Positions 27,081 to 37,167 are shown, counted from the first letter of the stretch. The stretch is DNA of 64,000 nt from Pedobacter sp. Leaf216 (GCF_001421515.1 NZ_LMKM01000002.1:1-64000), one strand, 5' to 3'. Numbers and translations are program-made. Notes: a model not told the origin generated them from the letters alone.

Positions 27081-27105
27081 AAAATTTAGGTTAGGTTTTA
27101 GATAA

Positions 27106-28512
27106 TTACCACACATAGGTTGCTATAGCTCCTTTATCAAGTGCTGCCACAATGGTTTTGCCCTTAAAGCCGATATTAAACAATGCCACGTTTTTACCAC
27201 TATTGGCTACAATTAAAACGTGTTTTCCATCAGGTGTTTTAAAGGCAACATTTGGTAAATCGCTTAACTCGTTAGTGGCAATACGAACAGCACCCGGCCG
27301 CACAAATTTAGATGCATGTGCAATGGAATAATAAGCCAGGTTTCTACTGTATGCATCTTTATTAATGGTTACCGCACCCTGGCACATGGAGCAGCCTCCT
27401 CTATCGGTGTAGGGTTTATTTTCGGGGTCGGCAGCCAGATTCCATTCCAATACATTTTTACTCCAGTTACGGGTAGCACCAATAATTAAACGCTTAACGG
27501 GGTTCACAATTTTAATGTCTGTAGCATCTGGCTGTTCAACCACCATTTGTTCTGAAAAGTAAATGTTTTTATCAGGATGGGCATTGTGTACATCGGTTAA
27601 AGCTTCAATTTTTCCTCCATACAAATGAAACGCAGAACCATCGATATACTTTTTGGCTTCAGGATCATCTAAAATCGTAATCGGGTAATCGGGCCGGTCG
27701 GCATTATGATCGTATACCAGAATTTTGGTTTTAATATTTGCTTTTGCAAATGCCGGACCGAGAAATTTCTTTACAAAAAGTGCCTGATCTGGTGCAACCA
27801 TTAACAAGCTTGGGTTATTGCCAGGGTGTAAAGGTTCGTTTTGAACGGTTATTGCATCGATAGGAATGTCCTCTTTTTGCATTTCCTGTACATAACGGAC
27901 AAAATATTTAGCGTAAGCATCATAATAAGCTGGCTTTAACATGCCTCCACGGGCATCATAAGCGGTTTTCATCCATAAGGGGGGAGACCATGGTGAACCC
28001 ATAATTTTCAATTTTGGGTTTATCGCCAGGATTTCCTTCATTACCGGAATTACATCCACTTTATCGGGGCCGAGGTCGAATTTGGCCTGTGTTAAATCAG
28101 TTTGTCCTTCGGGAAGATCGTTGTAAGAAAATACTTTTTCATTTAAATCTGATGCGCCAATACTCAACCGGATATAACTCACGCCGATGTTGTTCCCATC
28201 TACAGCAAAAAGTTCTTTCAATAATGCAGCTCTTGCCGGTGCCGACATTTTAATAATATGCTGTGCACTGCCTCCGGTTAAAGCGTAACCAAAGCCATCA
28301 ATGGTTTGATAAGTTTCCTTTTCATTAATTAAAATAGTTGGGTTATCATTTTTAACGGTTTTAAAACTTAAGCCTGCTGCCTGTTTGGCAAATAGTACAG
28401 ATCGATCTGCCTTGGTGAGCCAAACCTCTGCCTGGCTCTGGGCAACAGCACAAAGGGAAGAGCAGGTGAAAATAAAAGCAATAAATAGGTGTAGCGGTTT
28501 GGAATGAAGCAT
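27106..28512 (-). CDS. GH30 family glycoside hydrolase
   Basis: A 468-residue secreted enzyme (signal peptide, cleavage near AVAQ25; ATG at 28512 chosen, the frame extends upstream to 28575 without a better signal). GH30 features are IDGFGYALTGGSAQ near 71, the acid/base Glu226 in TVQNEPLHP and the nucleophile Glu321 in YFSEQ, followed by the small beta domain (KFVRPGAVRI) at the C-terminus. Members act on beta-1,6-glucan, glucosylceramide or xylan. The layout fits the beta-1,6-glucanase/glucosylceramidase side (subfamilies 1-3) better than xylanases. It starts 37 residues downstream of the terminator after susD. Confidence 0.9.
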   Translation of the reverse strand: MLHSKPLHLFIAFIFTCSSLCAVAQSQAEVWLTKADRSVLFAKQAAGLSFKTVKNDNPTILINEKETYQTIDGFGYALTGGSAQHIIKMSAPARAALLKELFAVDGNNIGVSYIRLSIGASDLNEKVFSYNDLPEGQTDLTQAKFDLGPDKVDVIPVMKEILAINPKLKIMGSPWSPPLWMKTAYDARGGMLKPAYYDAYAKYFVRYVQEMQKEDIPIDAITVQNEPLHPGNNPSLLMVAPDQALFVKKFLGPAFAKANIKTKILVYDHNADRPDYPITILDDPEAKKYIDGSAFHLYGGKIEALTDVHNAHPDKNIYFSEQMVVEQPDATDIKIVNPVKRLIIGATRNWSKNVLEWNLAADPENKPYTDRGGCSMCQGAVTINKDAYSRNLAYYSIAHASKFVRPGAVRIATNELSDLPNVAFKTPDGKHVLIVANSGKNVALFNIGFKGKTIVAALDKGAIATYVW

Positions 28513-28533
28513 AGGTAAACTAATGATCAGATT

Positions 28534-28570
28534 AAAAAAACAGGAAGAAAGACGCTGCTTCCTTCCTGTT
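28534..28570 (-). terminator. Intrinsic terminator between susD and the GH30 gene
   Basis: On the minus strand AACAGGAAG pairs with CTTCCTGTT around a 14-base loop and is directly followed by seven T. It lies in the 94-base gap of an otherwise single-direction operon. It should lower transcription of the enzyme genes compared with susCD. Confidence 0.7.
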
Positions 28571-28606
28571 AACAATTAAACTTAAGCGTATGTAATAGAT
28601 GAGCAA

Positions 28607-30136
28607 CTATTTTGTTCCGCCATATTCTTTGTTCTGCTCTATTTTAGTATTGGCAAGTTCGGACTGCGGAATCGGGAAAATTTCATTTCTACCTGCTTTA
28701 AAGCCTTTATAAGCCAGTACGGTTGCTGCTTTGCCCCAACGTACCAAATCAAGGAAACGATGGCCTTCACCGGCAAGTTCGAGCCTTCTTTCTTTCATAA
28801 TATTATCAAGCGTTACTGCAATCGGACTTAGCCCCACACGTGCACGCACTGCATTAAATAACTGGTAAGCACGGCTACCCGCACCCACCGGAGCACCGCT
28901 AGCCAATAATGCCTCTGCCTCTAAAAGATAGGTATCAGCTAAACGGATTTCGTAAGAATCCTGAGGGAAATTCAGTTCTGTTTGACCAGTTGGTGCTTTA
29001 TCGGAAACCCTTCCAATGGTTTTTTCCAGAAAGTATCCTGTATTTTGATATCCCTTTTCATAAGTAGCAATTCCGTTCTTTTCTAAGCTGTCTAAATTGG
29101 CAACAGTTGCTTTATTACGTGGATCGAAATGAATAAAATCAAAGAATTCTTTGGTGAATAACAAAAAGCTGTAACCAGAATAATAATCAGGAGCACCCGC
29201 CCCAGGTTTATAACCACGCGGACCAACAATAATGTTTAACAGATTCCCTTCTGATGCACCGGCATCGCCCCATCCGCCATTAGAGGAGTTTGCATGTACA
29301 ATTTCTAAAATCGATTCTGAGTTGAACTTATTTGCCACTTTAAACAAATCTCCGAAATTAGGTAAAAGCTTATAACCGTAAACTGCATTCATTTGACCTG
29401 GTGTGGTACCATTCACAATAGCAAACTGCTCTGCTGCCTGGGCATTTTTTCCTTGTTGCAAATAAACTTTCCCTAACATAGCTTGTGCAGCCCCTTTTGT
29501 AATACGGCCGCCATCTGTTTTGGCTACTATAGTATTGGGTAAGTTAGGAATAGCCTCGGTTAAATCTTTTTCAATTAATGCATATACATCTGTTGCAGGC
29601 ACCTGAAGAACGTTGTAAATATCTTTAGGATCAACTGCAGAAGTTAGTAAAGGTATATTTTTGAAAAAGCGTACTAAATCAAAATAAAAGATAGCCCGTA
29701 AGGTTTTTGCTTCTGCTATATAACTATTTTTGGTTGTAACATCCATGCTGATGTTACCCACCTTTGATAGAAAAATATTTGCCCTAAAAATACCGGCATA
29801 GCCTTTATTCCATAAATAGCCTTGTGGCCCGGTTGTAGAATTTAAGGTGAAGTTATTAACCACCTGAAGATCGTTAATATCTGAAGGACCACCACCACCA
29901 GCAATCTGATCATCTGATGCGGCATCCATGATGGCAACCTTATCATACAAACCACCAGCTTGAGCTCCGAACCTATCATAAATAGAAATCAATGCTGCTT
30001 TCGCTTCAGCAGGGGTTTTATAATAGTTATCTAAAAGTATACGTTCTTGTGGATTGATTTCTAAATATTTTTTACAACCAGCGAACAACTGAAACCCTGC
30101 CAGGATTACGATTGCATATGTTATTTTTCTTTTCAT
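28607..30136 (-). CDS. SusD/RagB family glycan-binding lipoprotein
   Basis: A 509-residue lipoprotein (FAGC, Cys21). Typical SusD traits are KKYLEINPQERILLDNYYKTPAEA at the N-terminus, TPR-like helices around ~60-250 (FDLVRFFKNIPLL), and the C-terminal RRLELAGEGHRFLDLVRWGKA motif (near 440) before FPIPQSELANTKIEQN. It caps the SusC barrel on the cell surface and binds the glycan. Its start is 10 bases after the susC stop. The ligand cannot be read from sequence but should be the substrate of the downstream GH30 and GH5. Confidence 0.95.
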   Translation of the reverse strand: MKRKITYAIVILAGFQLFAGCKKYLEINPQERILLDNYYKTPAEAKAALISIYDRFGAQAGGLYDKVAIMDAASDDQIAGGGGPSDINDLQVVNNFTLNSTTGPQGYLWNKGYAGIFRANIFLSKVGNISMDVTTKNSYIAEAKTLRAIFYFDLVRFFKNIPLLTSAVDPKDIYNVLQVPATDVYALIEKDLTEAIPNLPNTIVAKTDGGRITKGAAQAMLGKVYLQQGKNAQAAEQFAIVNGTTPGQMNAVYGYKLLPNFGDLFKVANKFNSESILEIVHANSSNGGWGDAGASEGNLLNIIVGPRGYKPGAGAPDYYSGYSFLLFTKEFFDFIHFDPRNKATVANLDSLEKNGIATYEKGYQNTGYFLEKTIGRVSDKAPTGQTELNFPQDSYEIRLADTYLLEAEALLASGAPVGAGSRAYQLFNAVRARVGLSPIAVTLDNIMKERRLELAGEGHRFLDLVRWGKAATVLAYKGFKAGRNEIFPIPQSELANTKIEQNKEYGGTK

Positions 30137-30146
30137 TATAATTTAA

Positions 30147-33100
30147 TTAAAAATTAGCATTAACACCAAATACGAATGATCTTGCTTGTGGGTATAAACC
30201 TCTATCAATACTAAAAGCATTACCACTATTGTTAGATCCCAATTCCGGATCATAACCACTATATTTTGTAGCCGTAAATAAATTTTCGGATAAAACATAT
30301 ACCCTGAATTTTTGAAGACCAATTTTACCTACGATATTTTTAGGCAGGGTGTAACCGATTTGAAAGGTTCTTAACCTGAAATAATCGCCCTTTTCTAAAT
30401 ACAGGGAAGAAAATTTTGTAAGGTTTTTATTTGGGTCTTTATCAGTTATTCTTGGTTGCGTGGTTGATGGGTTGGATGGTGTCCAACGGTCTAACCTGCT
30501 GGTTTGATAATTGGCATTCGGTATATCCAAGCGTCTTAAGCCCTGAAAAATCATATTACCTGCAACTCCACTACCAAAGGCCGTTAGATCCCAGCTTTTA
30601 TAAGATAAATTCAGTGTAATGCCGTAAGTAAATTTTGGCAAGCCGTTACCGATAAAATCCCTGTCGTTAACATCAATTACCTCATCATTATTTAGGTTGG
30701 CGAACTTAACATCGCCGGGTTTTGCCAATGGCTGAAGAATTGTTCCGTTTGGACCTTTGTAAGCATTAATTTCATCCTGGGTTTGAAATATACCCTGGTT
30801 GATATAACCATAAAACTCGTTATACGAATGCCCGATCTGCGTACGTGTAATATTGCCTAAAGTTTGGAAAGTGGCCTGACTGTCGTCTATAAAGTTAACA
30901 CCCGGACTTAATTTATCGATCCTGTTTTTCAAGAACGATCCATTTCCGCTGATACCGAAATTAACCTCACCAATTTTTTTGCGATAGCTAAGTTCAAACT
31001 CGAAGCCAGAGTTAGACATATCTGCAATATTTGCTGCCGGACTACCGCTACCAATGTACCCAGGTACTGGCGGGTTCTGTAAAATACCTACAGTTTTCTT
31101 TTTATACCAATCTAAAACCAAACTTACGTTCTGAAATAAGGTTGCATCGATACCAATGTTGGTTTGCCTGGTTTCTTCCCATTTTAAATCAGGGTTTGCA
31201 GATGCCGCAGGGCTGTAGCCTATATTTACTGTATTTTCGTTGCCGAAAGTATAGTTTCTGCCACTGGCTACAAGAGGTACGTATGCAAAATCGCCAATAC
31301 CATCATTACCTGTTACACCATAACTTCCGCGAATTTTCAAGAAATTAACAATGTTATTTTGTGGAAAAAAGTCTTCTTTTGTTGGTACCCAACCTATTTG
31401 GCCAGATGGGAAATAACCATATTTATTATTCGCACCAAAACGCGAAGATCCATCCCGTCTGATTAAAGCTGAGAATAAATATTTCTCTTTATAATCATAA
31501 GTTAAACGAGAAAATAAAGAGAACACTTTATGGTCGGTACCTTCACTGCCATCAGAAGTTCTATTTGCAGCAACAGGCTTGAACCTCATCGAAGCTGAGT
31601 AGAAATCCTGCGCCGGCACATCGTAAAATGTGGTACTTACACTACGGCTAAAACCATCACTGTAAGATCCCTGGCCTAATAACAAACTTAAATTATGGTT
31701 ACCCAATGCACGTGTATAAGAAACGGTGTTTTCTAAGTTATAGGTAATTACATAATTGATATTTCTGGCAAACTGGGTTCTATTATTGGAAGTAGATGAG
31801 TTTAAATAATAAATTGGATTAAAACCATCGCCACCGTAAAATGCCAGTTTAGATCCTAAGGTAGAACGGAAGCGTAAGCCTTTAATTGGTTCTGCTTCTA
31901 AAAATGCGTTACCAACAATATTATGGTCCCAGTCATAATTGCCAATTCTCCTTCTTATATCGCCTAATGGATTTGTGATTTCTTGCGCTACCCTTGTAGA
32001 AATGCCATAAGGGTTTCCATTCGGATCTCTAAATACCGGTAATGGATAACTGTTATACGTAGCTGCAGCTGTTGGATCGGTAATAATTGCGGGTGTAATG
32101 GGATCTAAATTTATAGCCGAACTTAATGGCCCTCCAAATTCACTGTTGGTATTTCCTATACCGTTGGTAATTGCGTGGCTATAGCCTAAATTTTCGCCAA
32201 TAGTTAACCATTTATACAACTTATGCTGAGAATTAATCCGAATGTTTGCCCTGTTATATTTAGAAATTTCAGTAGCAACAATACCATCAACCTTAAAATA
32301 ACCGAACGATAAATAAAAAGTCGATTTATCATTACCTCCATTTATAGAAACTTCATGGTTTTGACGGGCTGCACTGTTATTGAAAACGTAAGATTGCCAG
32401 TCGGTTCCTTCGCCTAAAGCGGCAGGGTTAGCATATGGCAGGGTAAACACTACACCAGGGCCAGGGACAAAATCGTTTGTATATGCCTCATTTCTGAGTG
32501 TGGCATACTCTGTAGCATTTAGTAAATCTAATTTCTTAGCCGCTTTTGCTTCTCCATAATATCCATTGTAGCTTAAACTTATTTTACCATTTTTACCTTT
32601 CTTAGTGGTTACAATGATAACGCCTGATGCCGCACGTGCACCATAAATTGCTGCCGATGCAGCATCTTTTAGCACCTCGATAGATTCAATATCCGACTGA
32701 TTAAGATATCCAATCCCACCATTATCAACCACAACACCATCAATTACCCATAAAGGATCATTTTTGCCGCCAAAAGAGGTAAAGCCCCTTAAACGCACAG
32801 TTGATGCCGAACCTGGCTGGCCTGATTGTGCAGCAACAGTTAACCCTGAAGTTCTACCTTGCAAAGCTTGTTCTAAGCGCGTAGTGGTGGGTTGGTTTTC
32901 CAAATCGGCAGCTTTAACACTGGAGATTGCACCAGTTACCACACTTTTCTTTTGTGTGCCGTAACCTACAACAACAACCTCTGTTAAATCTTTTGAACTG
33001 GGGGCAAGGGTAATATTTAATTTTCCTCCTGCCGGTACAGTTACAGTTTGGGTAGCCATACCTATTAAGCTAACGGTTAATTTACCACCTACTGGTGCCT

Positions 33101-33293
33101 GAATGCTAAAATTACCACTGGCATCTGTAGAGGCTGCTTTGCTTGTACCATCAAGCTTAACTGTGGCCCCAGGTAATGGGCTGCCATTTTGTTCTGTTAC
33201 TTTTCCTGTAACGGGAATATCTTGCGCCAGTAAAGCCGCCGGAAATGCCAAGATACAGTAAATGAAGAATACAAATGTAAATCTTCCTCTCAT
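30147..33293 (-). CDS. SusC/RagA family TonB-linked outer-membrane transporter
   Basis: A 1048-residue protein with a signal peptide (cleavage near LLAQ24). A CarboxypepD_reg-like domain (~27-100, GKVTEQNGSPLPGATVKLDG) precedes the plug with VVVGYGTQKKSVVTGAISSV, LQGRTSGLTV and the SusC-specific DPLWVIDGVVV box near 180. A long barrel ends in the aromatic FVFGVNANF. It imports oligosaccharides handed over by SusD using TonB energy. A -7 box and a perfect palindrome lie about 70-110 bases upstream. Confidence 0.96.
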   Translation of the reverse strand: MRGRFTFVFFIYCILAFPAALLAQDIPVTGKVTEQNGSPLPGATVKLDGTSKAASTDASGNFSIQAPVGGKLTVSLIGMATQTVTVPAGGKLNITLAPSSKDLTEVVVVGYGTQKKSVVTGAISSVKAADLENQPTTTRLEQALQGRTSGLTVAAQSGQPGSASTVRLRGFTSFGGKNDPLWVIDGVVVDNGGIGYLNQSDIESIEVLKDAASAAIYGARAASGVIIVTTKKGKNGKISLSYNGYYGEAKAAKKLDLLNATEYATLRNEAYTNDFVPGPGVVFTLPYANPAALGEGTDWQSYVFNNSAARQNHEVSINGGNDKSTFYLSFGYFKVDGIVATEISKYNRANIRINSQHKLYKWLTIGENLGYSHAITNGIGNTNSEFGGPLSSAINLDPITPAIITDPTAAATYNSYPLPVFRDPNGNPYGISTRVAQEITNPLGDIRRRIGNYDWDHNIVGNAFLEAEPIKGLRFRSTLGSKLAFYGGDGFNPIYYLNSSTSNNRTQFARNINYVITYNLENTVSYTRALGNHNLSLLLGQGSYSDGFSRSVSTTFYDVPAQDFYSASMRFKPVAANRTSDGSEGTDHKVFSLFSRLTYDYKEKYLFSALIRRDGSSRFGANNKYGYFPSGQIGWVPTKEDFFPQNNIVNFLKIRGSYGVTGNDGIGDFAYVPLVASGRNYTFGNENTVNIGYSPAASANPDLKWEETRQTNIGIDATLFQNVSLVLDWYKKKTVGILQNPPVPGYIGSGSPAANIADMSNSGFEFELSYRKKIGEVNFGISGNGSFLKNRIDKLSPGVNFIDDSQATFQTLGNITRTQIGHSYNEFYGYINQGIFQTQDEINAYKGPNGTILQPLAKPGDVKFANLNNDEVIDVNDRDFIGNGLPKFTYGITLNLSYKSWDLTAFGSGVAGNMIFQGLRRLDIPNANYQTSRLDRWTPSNPSTTQPRITDKDPNKNLTKFSSLYLEKGDYFRLRTFQIGYTLPKNIVGKIGLQKFRVYVLSENLFTATKYSGYDPELGSNNSGNAFSIDRGLYPQARSFVFGVNANF

Positions 33294-33361
33294 AGAAATT
33301 AGTTTTAAGTTAATATTTGGTTAGTTAGTGATCGCGGCTTGGGTGGCCGTGTTTCATAAAT

Positions 33362-33369
33362 CAAATCTA
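33362..33369 (-). promoter_or_regulatory. -7 box (TAGATTTG) of the susC promoter
   Basis: A full match to TAnnTTTG on the minus strand, about 69 bases before the susC ATG. Confidence 0.55.
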
Positions 33370-33387
33370 TGGTGGCGCGTAATAATT

Positions 33388-33401
33388 GCAGCATTTGCTG
33401 C
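33388..33401 (-). promoter_or_regulatory. Perfect 14-bp palindrome GCAGCATTTGCTGC at the -33 position of the susC promoter
   Basis: It lies 18 bases upstream of the -7 box, where a TTTG -33 element would be expected and is not found. This is the usual place for an activator site. The regulator encoded immediately upstream is the obvious candidate, but binding is inference. Confidence 0.45.
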
Positions 33402-33551
33402 TACTACACGAACCATACAGAAGCCCTCAATTAACTCAAAATAAAGAAAAACAGACCTACATAAGCCCTACAAAGAGAATCAAAATCACTGGAAATCAGT
33501 TAATTAATATATACAGGCAGAAAATGTTTCAATTGTAACAAAAACATCGAT

Positions 33552-36470
33552 TTAAAGCGTTTTTTGACGCGCAATATCAATCAGAAACTCATATAAATTG
33601 GTTTCGGGTTTAAGTTGGAGTTTCTTTCTTAACCGATATCGGCCAACTTCGATGGCTTTAATGGTAACATTCATCAATTGCGCCATTTCTTTCGAAGATA
33701 AATTCATGGATAAATAGGCACAAAACTTTAAATCGTTCTGACTTAAATCAGGGTAAAGATCTTTTAACTTGTTAAAAAATTCGGTGTTTACATGGTTAAA
33801 GTGCACACTCAAATGATCCAGTTCCTGATCCTTTTTTTCTACATCTCTAATCAGCCTGATCAAATGCCTGAAACTTGGTGAACTTTCATTAATATCGTGG
33901 TTTTTAATTACCGCAGATATAACCTCTTTTATCTTCGCAAGCACTTTACCCCGTTGCACCAAATGCATCGTCATGGTAGAAAGTTCTTTGTTTTTATAAT
34001 TTACATCGGCTTCTAACTTTTCGTTCTGCAGCCTTACAATTTCCTTTTCGTTCCTATCCAGTTCCAGCTGGTGGAGGTAGCTCATGCGGTCTTGCTCTTT
34101 AATGTGTTTCCGTTTTTGCCACTTAATTAACAGTCTGATGAGCAGCACAATTAAAATCAGGTAAAAAATCTTCATCCAAATGGTATTGTACCAGGCCGGT
34201 AATACTACAAAAGTATAGGCCACTACCGCCGATTCGTTGCCAACATCCGTTCGTGCTTTAATGTTAAAAGTATATTTGCCGGCGGGTAAATTGGTGTAAT
34301 CTTTTTCGCTTTTTATGCCCCATGCAGACCACTCGCTATCGAAGCCCACCAGCTGATAGCTAAATTTTGTATTCTTATCGTGCTCAAAAAGTGTAGAAGC
34401 ATATTCGAAATGAATGGAGTTTAAGCTGTTAACGTATTCTGGTATCTCCTTTTGATCTTGTTTATCAGAAATTATTCCTTTACTTACAAAGTAGCCGCCA
34501 AATACCAAACTATCTTTATTGCCAAGCAGTTTAATTTGGCCGAGTGTTACAACAGGTTTAATAATATTTTTGATGTATTTATCATAATTAATGTGGTAAG
34601 CACCTTTATTGGCCCCTATGAAAATGTTTTTGCTATCGAGCGCATAAATAGATTCAAAACCGCCTACAACTTTGCCATCCAGTTCGGGCAAATAATATAC
34701 AGTAAAGGGGTTTGATCCGGATGGATGTTTAAAATCGATTACCCCTACCTTTTTATTGCTTACAAACCACACATTGCCATCGCCATCTTCTTTCATATAT
34801 TGAACCGATATATGGTTTATGGCGTTGGCAAGCAATTTAAAACGCACAAATTTCTGTGCACTTTCATCATATTCATATACTCCATCAGCTGTTGCAATAA
34901 CTACCCTGTTTTTGATATGGAAAACATAATTATAGAGCTTTGATGGTAAGCCGTTTTTTTCGGTATATAACGTGGTATGGAGCACATGCTGATGATCGGG
35001 TTGCAATTCTATTTTATATACACCATGATAGGGGTGTGATGCCCAAATGCGATCTGGATTGTTATTATCAGCCACAATAAAGCGTAAAGTTTCGGCAATG
35101 CCGCCAATTTTGCCTGCATTGCTAAAACGGGAGTTGTTGTAAACAATTTTTTGTAACCCTGCATAAGTTCCGGCAATAAGCTCTTTACTGGGGTAAATAT
35201 TATCAGGTGTTTGGTACATCCAAGTACCGATTAAGCTATAAATTGGCCTGGCTACATTATCTTCAACCAGTAGCGTACCATCTTCATGGGCCATTAACAG
35301 CTGGCTGTTAATCTCATCAAGGCCCCAAACCTGGCCTTTGGTGTTGTTTACTTCTTCAAAACTGGCAGGCGAATAGCTCAAATCCTGTTCTTGGGCACTA
35401 ACCTTGGTTCGGTACAGGCCATTTGATGTACCGATGTAAACAGATTGCTTAAATTTTCTGAAAGCATAACTGGTAATCTGTTTATTGCGGTCGGGAAAAA
35501 TATTTTTAACAGCACTGTTAATGGCTACATAGGCTGTGCCATCATCAAGCGCAAGCCACATATTTTTATCACGATCAATTAAAATTCCCCTAACATTGTT
35601 GTTCTGCAAACCTTCCCTGTAATTGTATTTTTGAACGAGTTCACCTTTCCTGTTCATAATATATACCCCACCAGATGTGGTGGCAACGCCATACAGATTG
35701 GCACTGATCTGATTGGCAAAATAAATCCTGTTATTTAAAAAAACCTGATCCAGATTTGTTTTAAAGGGTATCAACTGGTGATTAACTACTAAAAAGAACC
35801 CCTTTTTCAATACAGAAATCAATAATGTATCGCCAGCATATGGCAACACAGCTGTAATAGATGAGCGGTTTAAAATACTGTCGCTACAAAAGGGTTTCCA
35901 CATTTCGTGCTCGTAAAGCAGTAAACCCGAATCAGAAGATTGCGAAAATATTTTGTTGTTAGCCATTCCCATAAACAGCCAGGTAGTATTGGTTTTATAA
36001 CTTTTTATTACACCATCTTTATAATGTAAAATGGCATGTATCGATCTGAAGAATACCTCGTTGTGTATAATGGAAACACCCCAGATATCGGCCAGTTTTC
36101 GCATATTTTCTGGCAGCAGGTTTAATAAAGAAGTATATTTTAATACACCCTGTGCATTTGGGTAAAAGTAGCCAAACTCATCCTGCCCGCCTACATAAAT
36201 GCGGTTTTTAGAATCGATACCTACTGAGCGTACCGAGGTATAATTGGGCAACCTAAAGAGGTTCCAATACCGGCCGTTAAAAGTGAGCAAACCCTCGTTA
36301 TTGCCAAAATAAAGTATCCCATTTTTATCCTGCTCTACATCCCAATTCTGTATGCCAGCGTTATACTGTTCGTTGTTGTAATTTACAATTTGCGGAATAC
36401 CCAATAAATCCTGGGCATGCACATTACAGAATATTAGTAAAAATATGATCGCAAGTAGAAGTTTATTCAT
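33552..36470 (-). CDS. Propeller / Y_Y_Y / LuxR-type transmembrane regulator of the polysaccharide locus
   Basis: A 972-residue protein (ATG at 36470 starts the signal peptide MNKLLLAIIFLLIFCNVHAQ). Periplasmic beta-propeller repeats cover ~25-630, for example NGILYFGNNEGLLTFNGRYW and NMWLALDDGTAYV. A Y_Y_Y domain (FSYQLVGFDSEWSAW, YTNLPAGKYTFNIKA) precedes a membrane helix near 755-775. A coiled coil (~790-880) then leads to a LuxR-type helix-turn-helix at the C-terminus (LSSKEMAQLMNVTIKAIEVGRYRLRKK). There is no histidine kinase or receiver domain, unlike hybrid two-component systems. It should sense the glycan outside the inner membrane and bind DNA directly. It lies 258 bases upstream of susC, on the same strand. 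Confidence 0.9.
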   Translation of the reverse strand: MNKLLLAIIFLLIFCNVHAQDLLGIPQIVNYNNEQYNAGIQNWDVEQDKNGILYFGNNEGLLTFNGRYWNLFRLPNYTSVRSVGIDSKNRIYVGGQDEFGYFYPNAQGVLKYTSLLNLLPENMRKLADIWGVSIIHNEVFFRSIHAILHYKDGVIKSYKTNTTWLFMGMANNKIFSQSSDSGLLLYEHEMWKPFCSDSILNRSSITAVLPYAGDTLLISVLKKGFFLVVNHQLIPFKTNLDQVFLNNRIYFANQISANLYGVATTSGGVYIMNRKGELVQKYNYREGLQNNNVRGILIDRDKNMWLALDDGTAYVAINSAVKNIFPDRNKQITSYAFRKFKQSVYIGTSNGLYRTKVSAQEQDLSYSPASFEEVNNTKGQVWGLDEINSQLLMAHEDGTLLVEDNVARPIYSLIGTWMYQTPDNIYPSKELIAGTYAGLQKIVYNNSRFSNAGKIGGIAETLRFIVADNNNPDRIWASHPYHGVYKIELQPDHQHVLHTTLYTEKNGLPSKLYNYVFHIKNRVVIATADGVYEYDESAQKFVRFKLLANAINHISVQYMKEDGDGNVWFVSNKKVGVIDFKHPSGSNPFTVYYLPELDGKVVGGFESIYALDSKNIFIGANKGAYHINYDKYIKNIIKPVVTLGQIKLLGNKDSLVFGGYFVSKGIISDKQDQKEIPEYVNSLNSIHFEYASTLFEHDKNTKFSYQLVGFDSEWSAWGIKSEKDYTNLPAGKYTFNIKARTDVGNESAVVAYTFVVLPAWYNTIWMKIFYLILIVLLIRLLIKWQKRKHIKEQDRMSYLHQLELDRNEKEIVRLQNEKLEADVNYKNKELSTMTMHLVQRGKVLAKIKEVISAVIKNHDINESSPSFRHLIRLIRDVEKKDQELDHLSVHFNHVNTEFFNKLKDLYPDLSQNDLKFCAYLSMNLSSKEMAQLMNVTIKAIEVGRYRLRKKLQLKPETNLYEFLIDIARQKTL

Positions 36471-36647
36471 CTGGTTAGGGAAGGATGATTTTGAACGCAA
36501 TAATAAATATATAATTTTAATTCTGATTAATGTTGCTTACAACCGATCATATCGATTTAATGGATCATCTTTTCAGCATATCAGTTATATAATGAACATT
36601 ATATTTTGCTTTGTTGTACTAATAAGAATTGAAAAGATATGTATATA

Positions 36648-37071
36648 AGTAAATTGATTATTACAGCTTAGATGGTGAGGATTAACTGGTTAGTTTTTGG
36701 GAGCGGAATGTCAGTAGTAATAGGTTTGGTCCTGTCCCGCTTTTACTGCAAGTCCTCACTCGTGCTTCGCTCCGGGCTTTCCGTGCAATCGGGGCTAATT
36801 AACATTGGGCAGTGCAAGTAGAAAACTGATGCTTATTGCGCCTGAGCAGAGGTGTTTTTATAATTGTTATATGGTTAAGCCTGACCAGCTGGTAGACTTG
36901 TTAGTAAATTGATTATTACAGCTTAAGTGGTGAAGATTAACTGGTTAGTTTTTGGGAGCATGATGTCAGTAGTGATGGGTTTGTTCCTGTCCCGCTTTTA
37001 CTGCAAGTCCTCAATCGTGCCTCGCTCCGGGCTTTCCGTGCAATCGGGGCTAATTAACATTAGGCAGTGCA
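36648..37071. repeat. Two copies of a 169-bp repeat, 255 bp apart
   Basis: 36648-36816 is repeated at 36903-37071 with the same spacing throughout and about a dozen substitutions. Each copy contains TCCCGCTTTTACTGCAAGTC and a CGCTCCGGGCTTTCCGTGCA stretch that resembles the repeats at 14.5 kb. The gap 36471-37167 has no convincing gene. Confidence 0.8.
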
Positions 37072-37167
37072 GTAAAACCTGGTTTTTAATAGGCCTGAGC
37101 CAATATGTTTCATCTTCAAAAATTCTTTTCATCACCTAAGCACTATAAATAACACGGCAAGAAAATG

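Noticed and set aside
24119-36470. An LPMO-dependent system explaining the cytochrome
   Set aside because: No oxidative polysaccharide enzyme is visible in the locus, so a link to one is only a question for the rest of the genome.
36927-37139. Plus-strand ORF of 70 residues near the 169-bp repeat
   Set aside because: It lies mostly in the second repeat copy and has no counterpart of equal length in the first copy.
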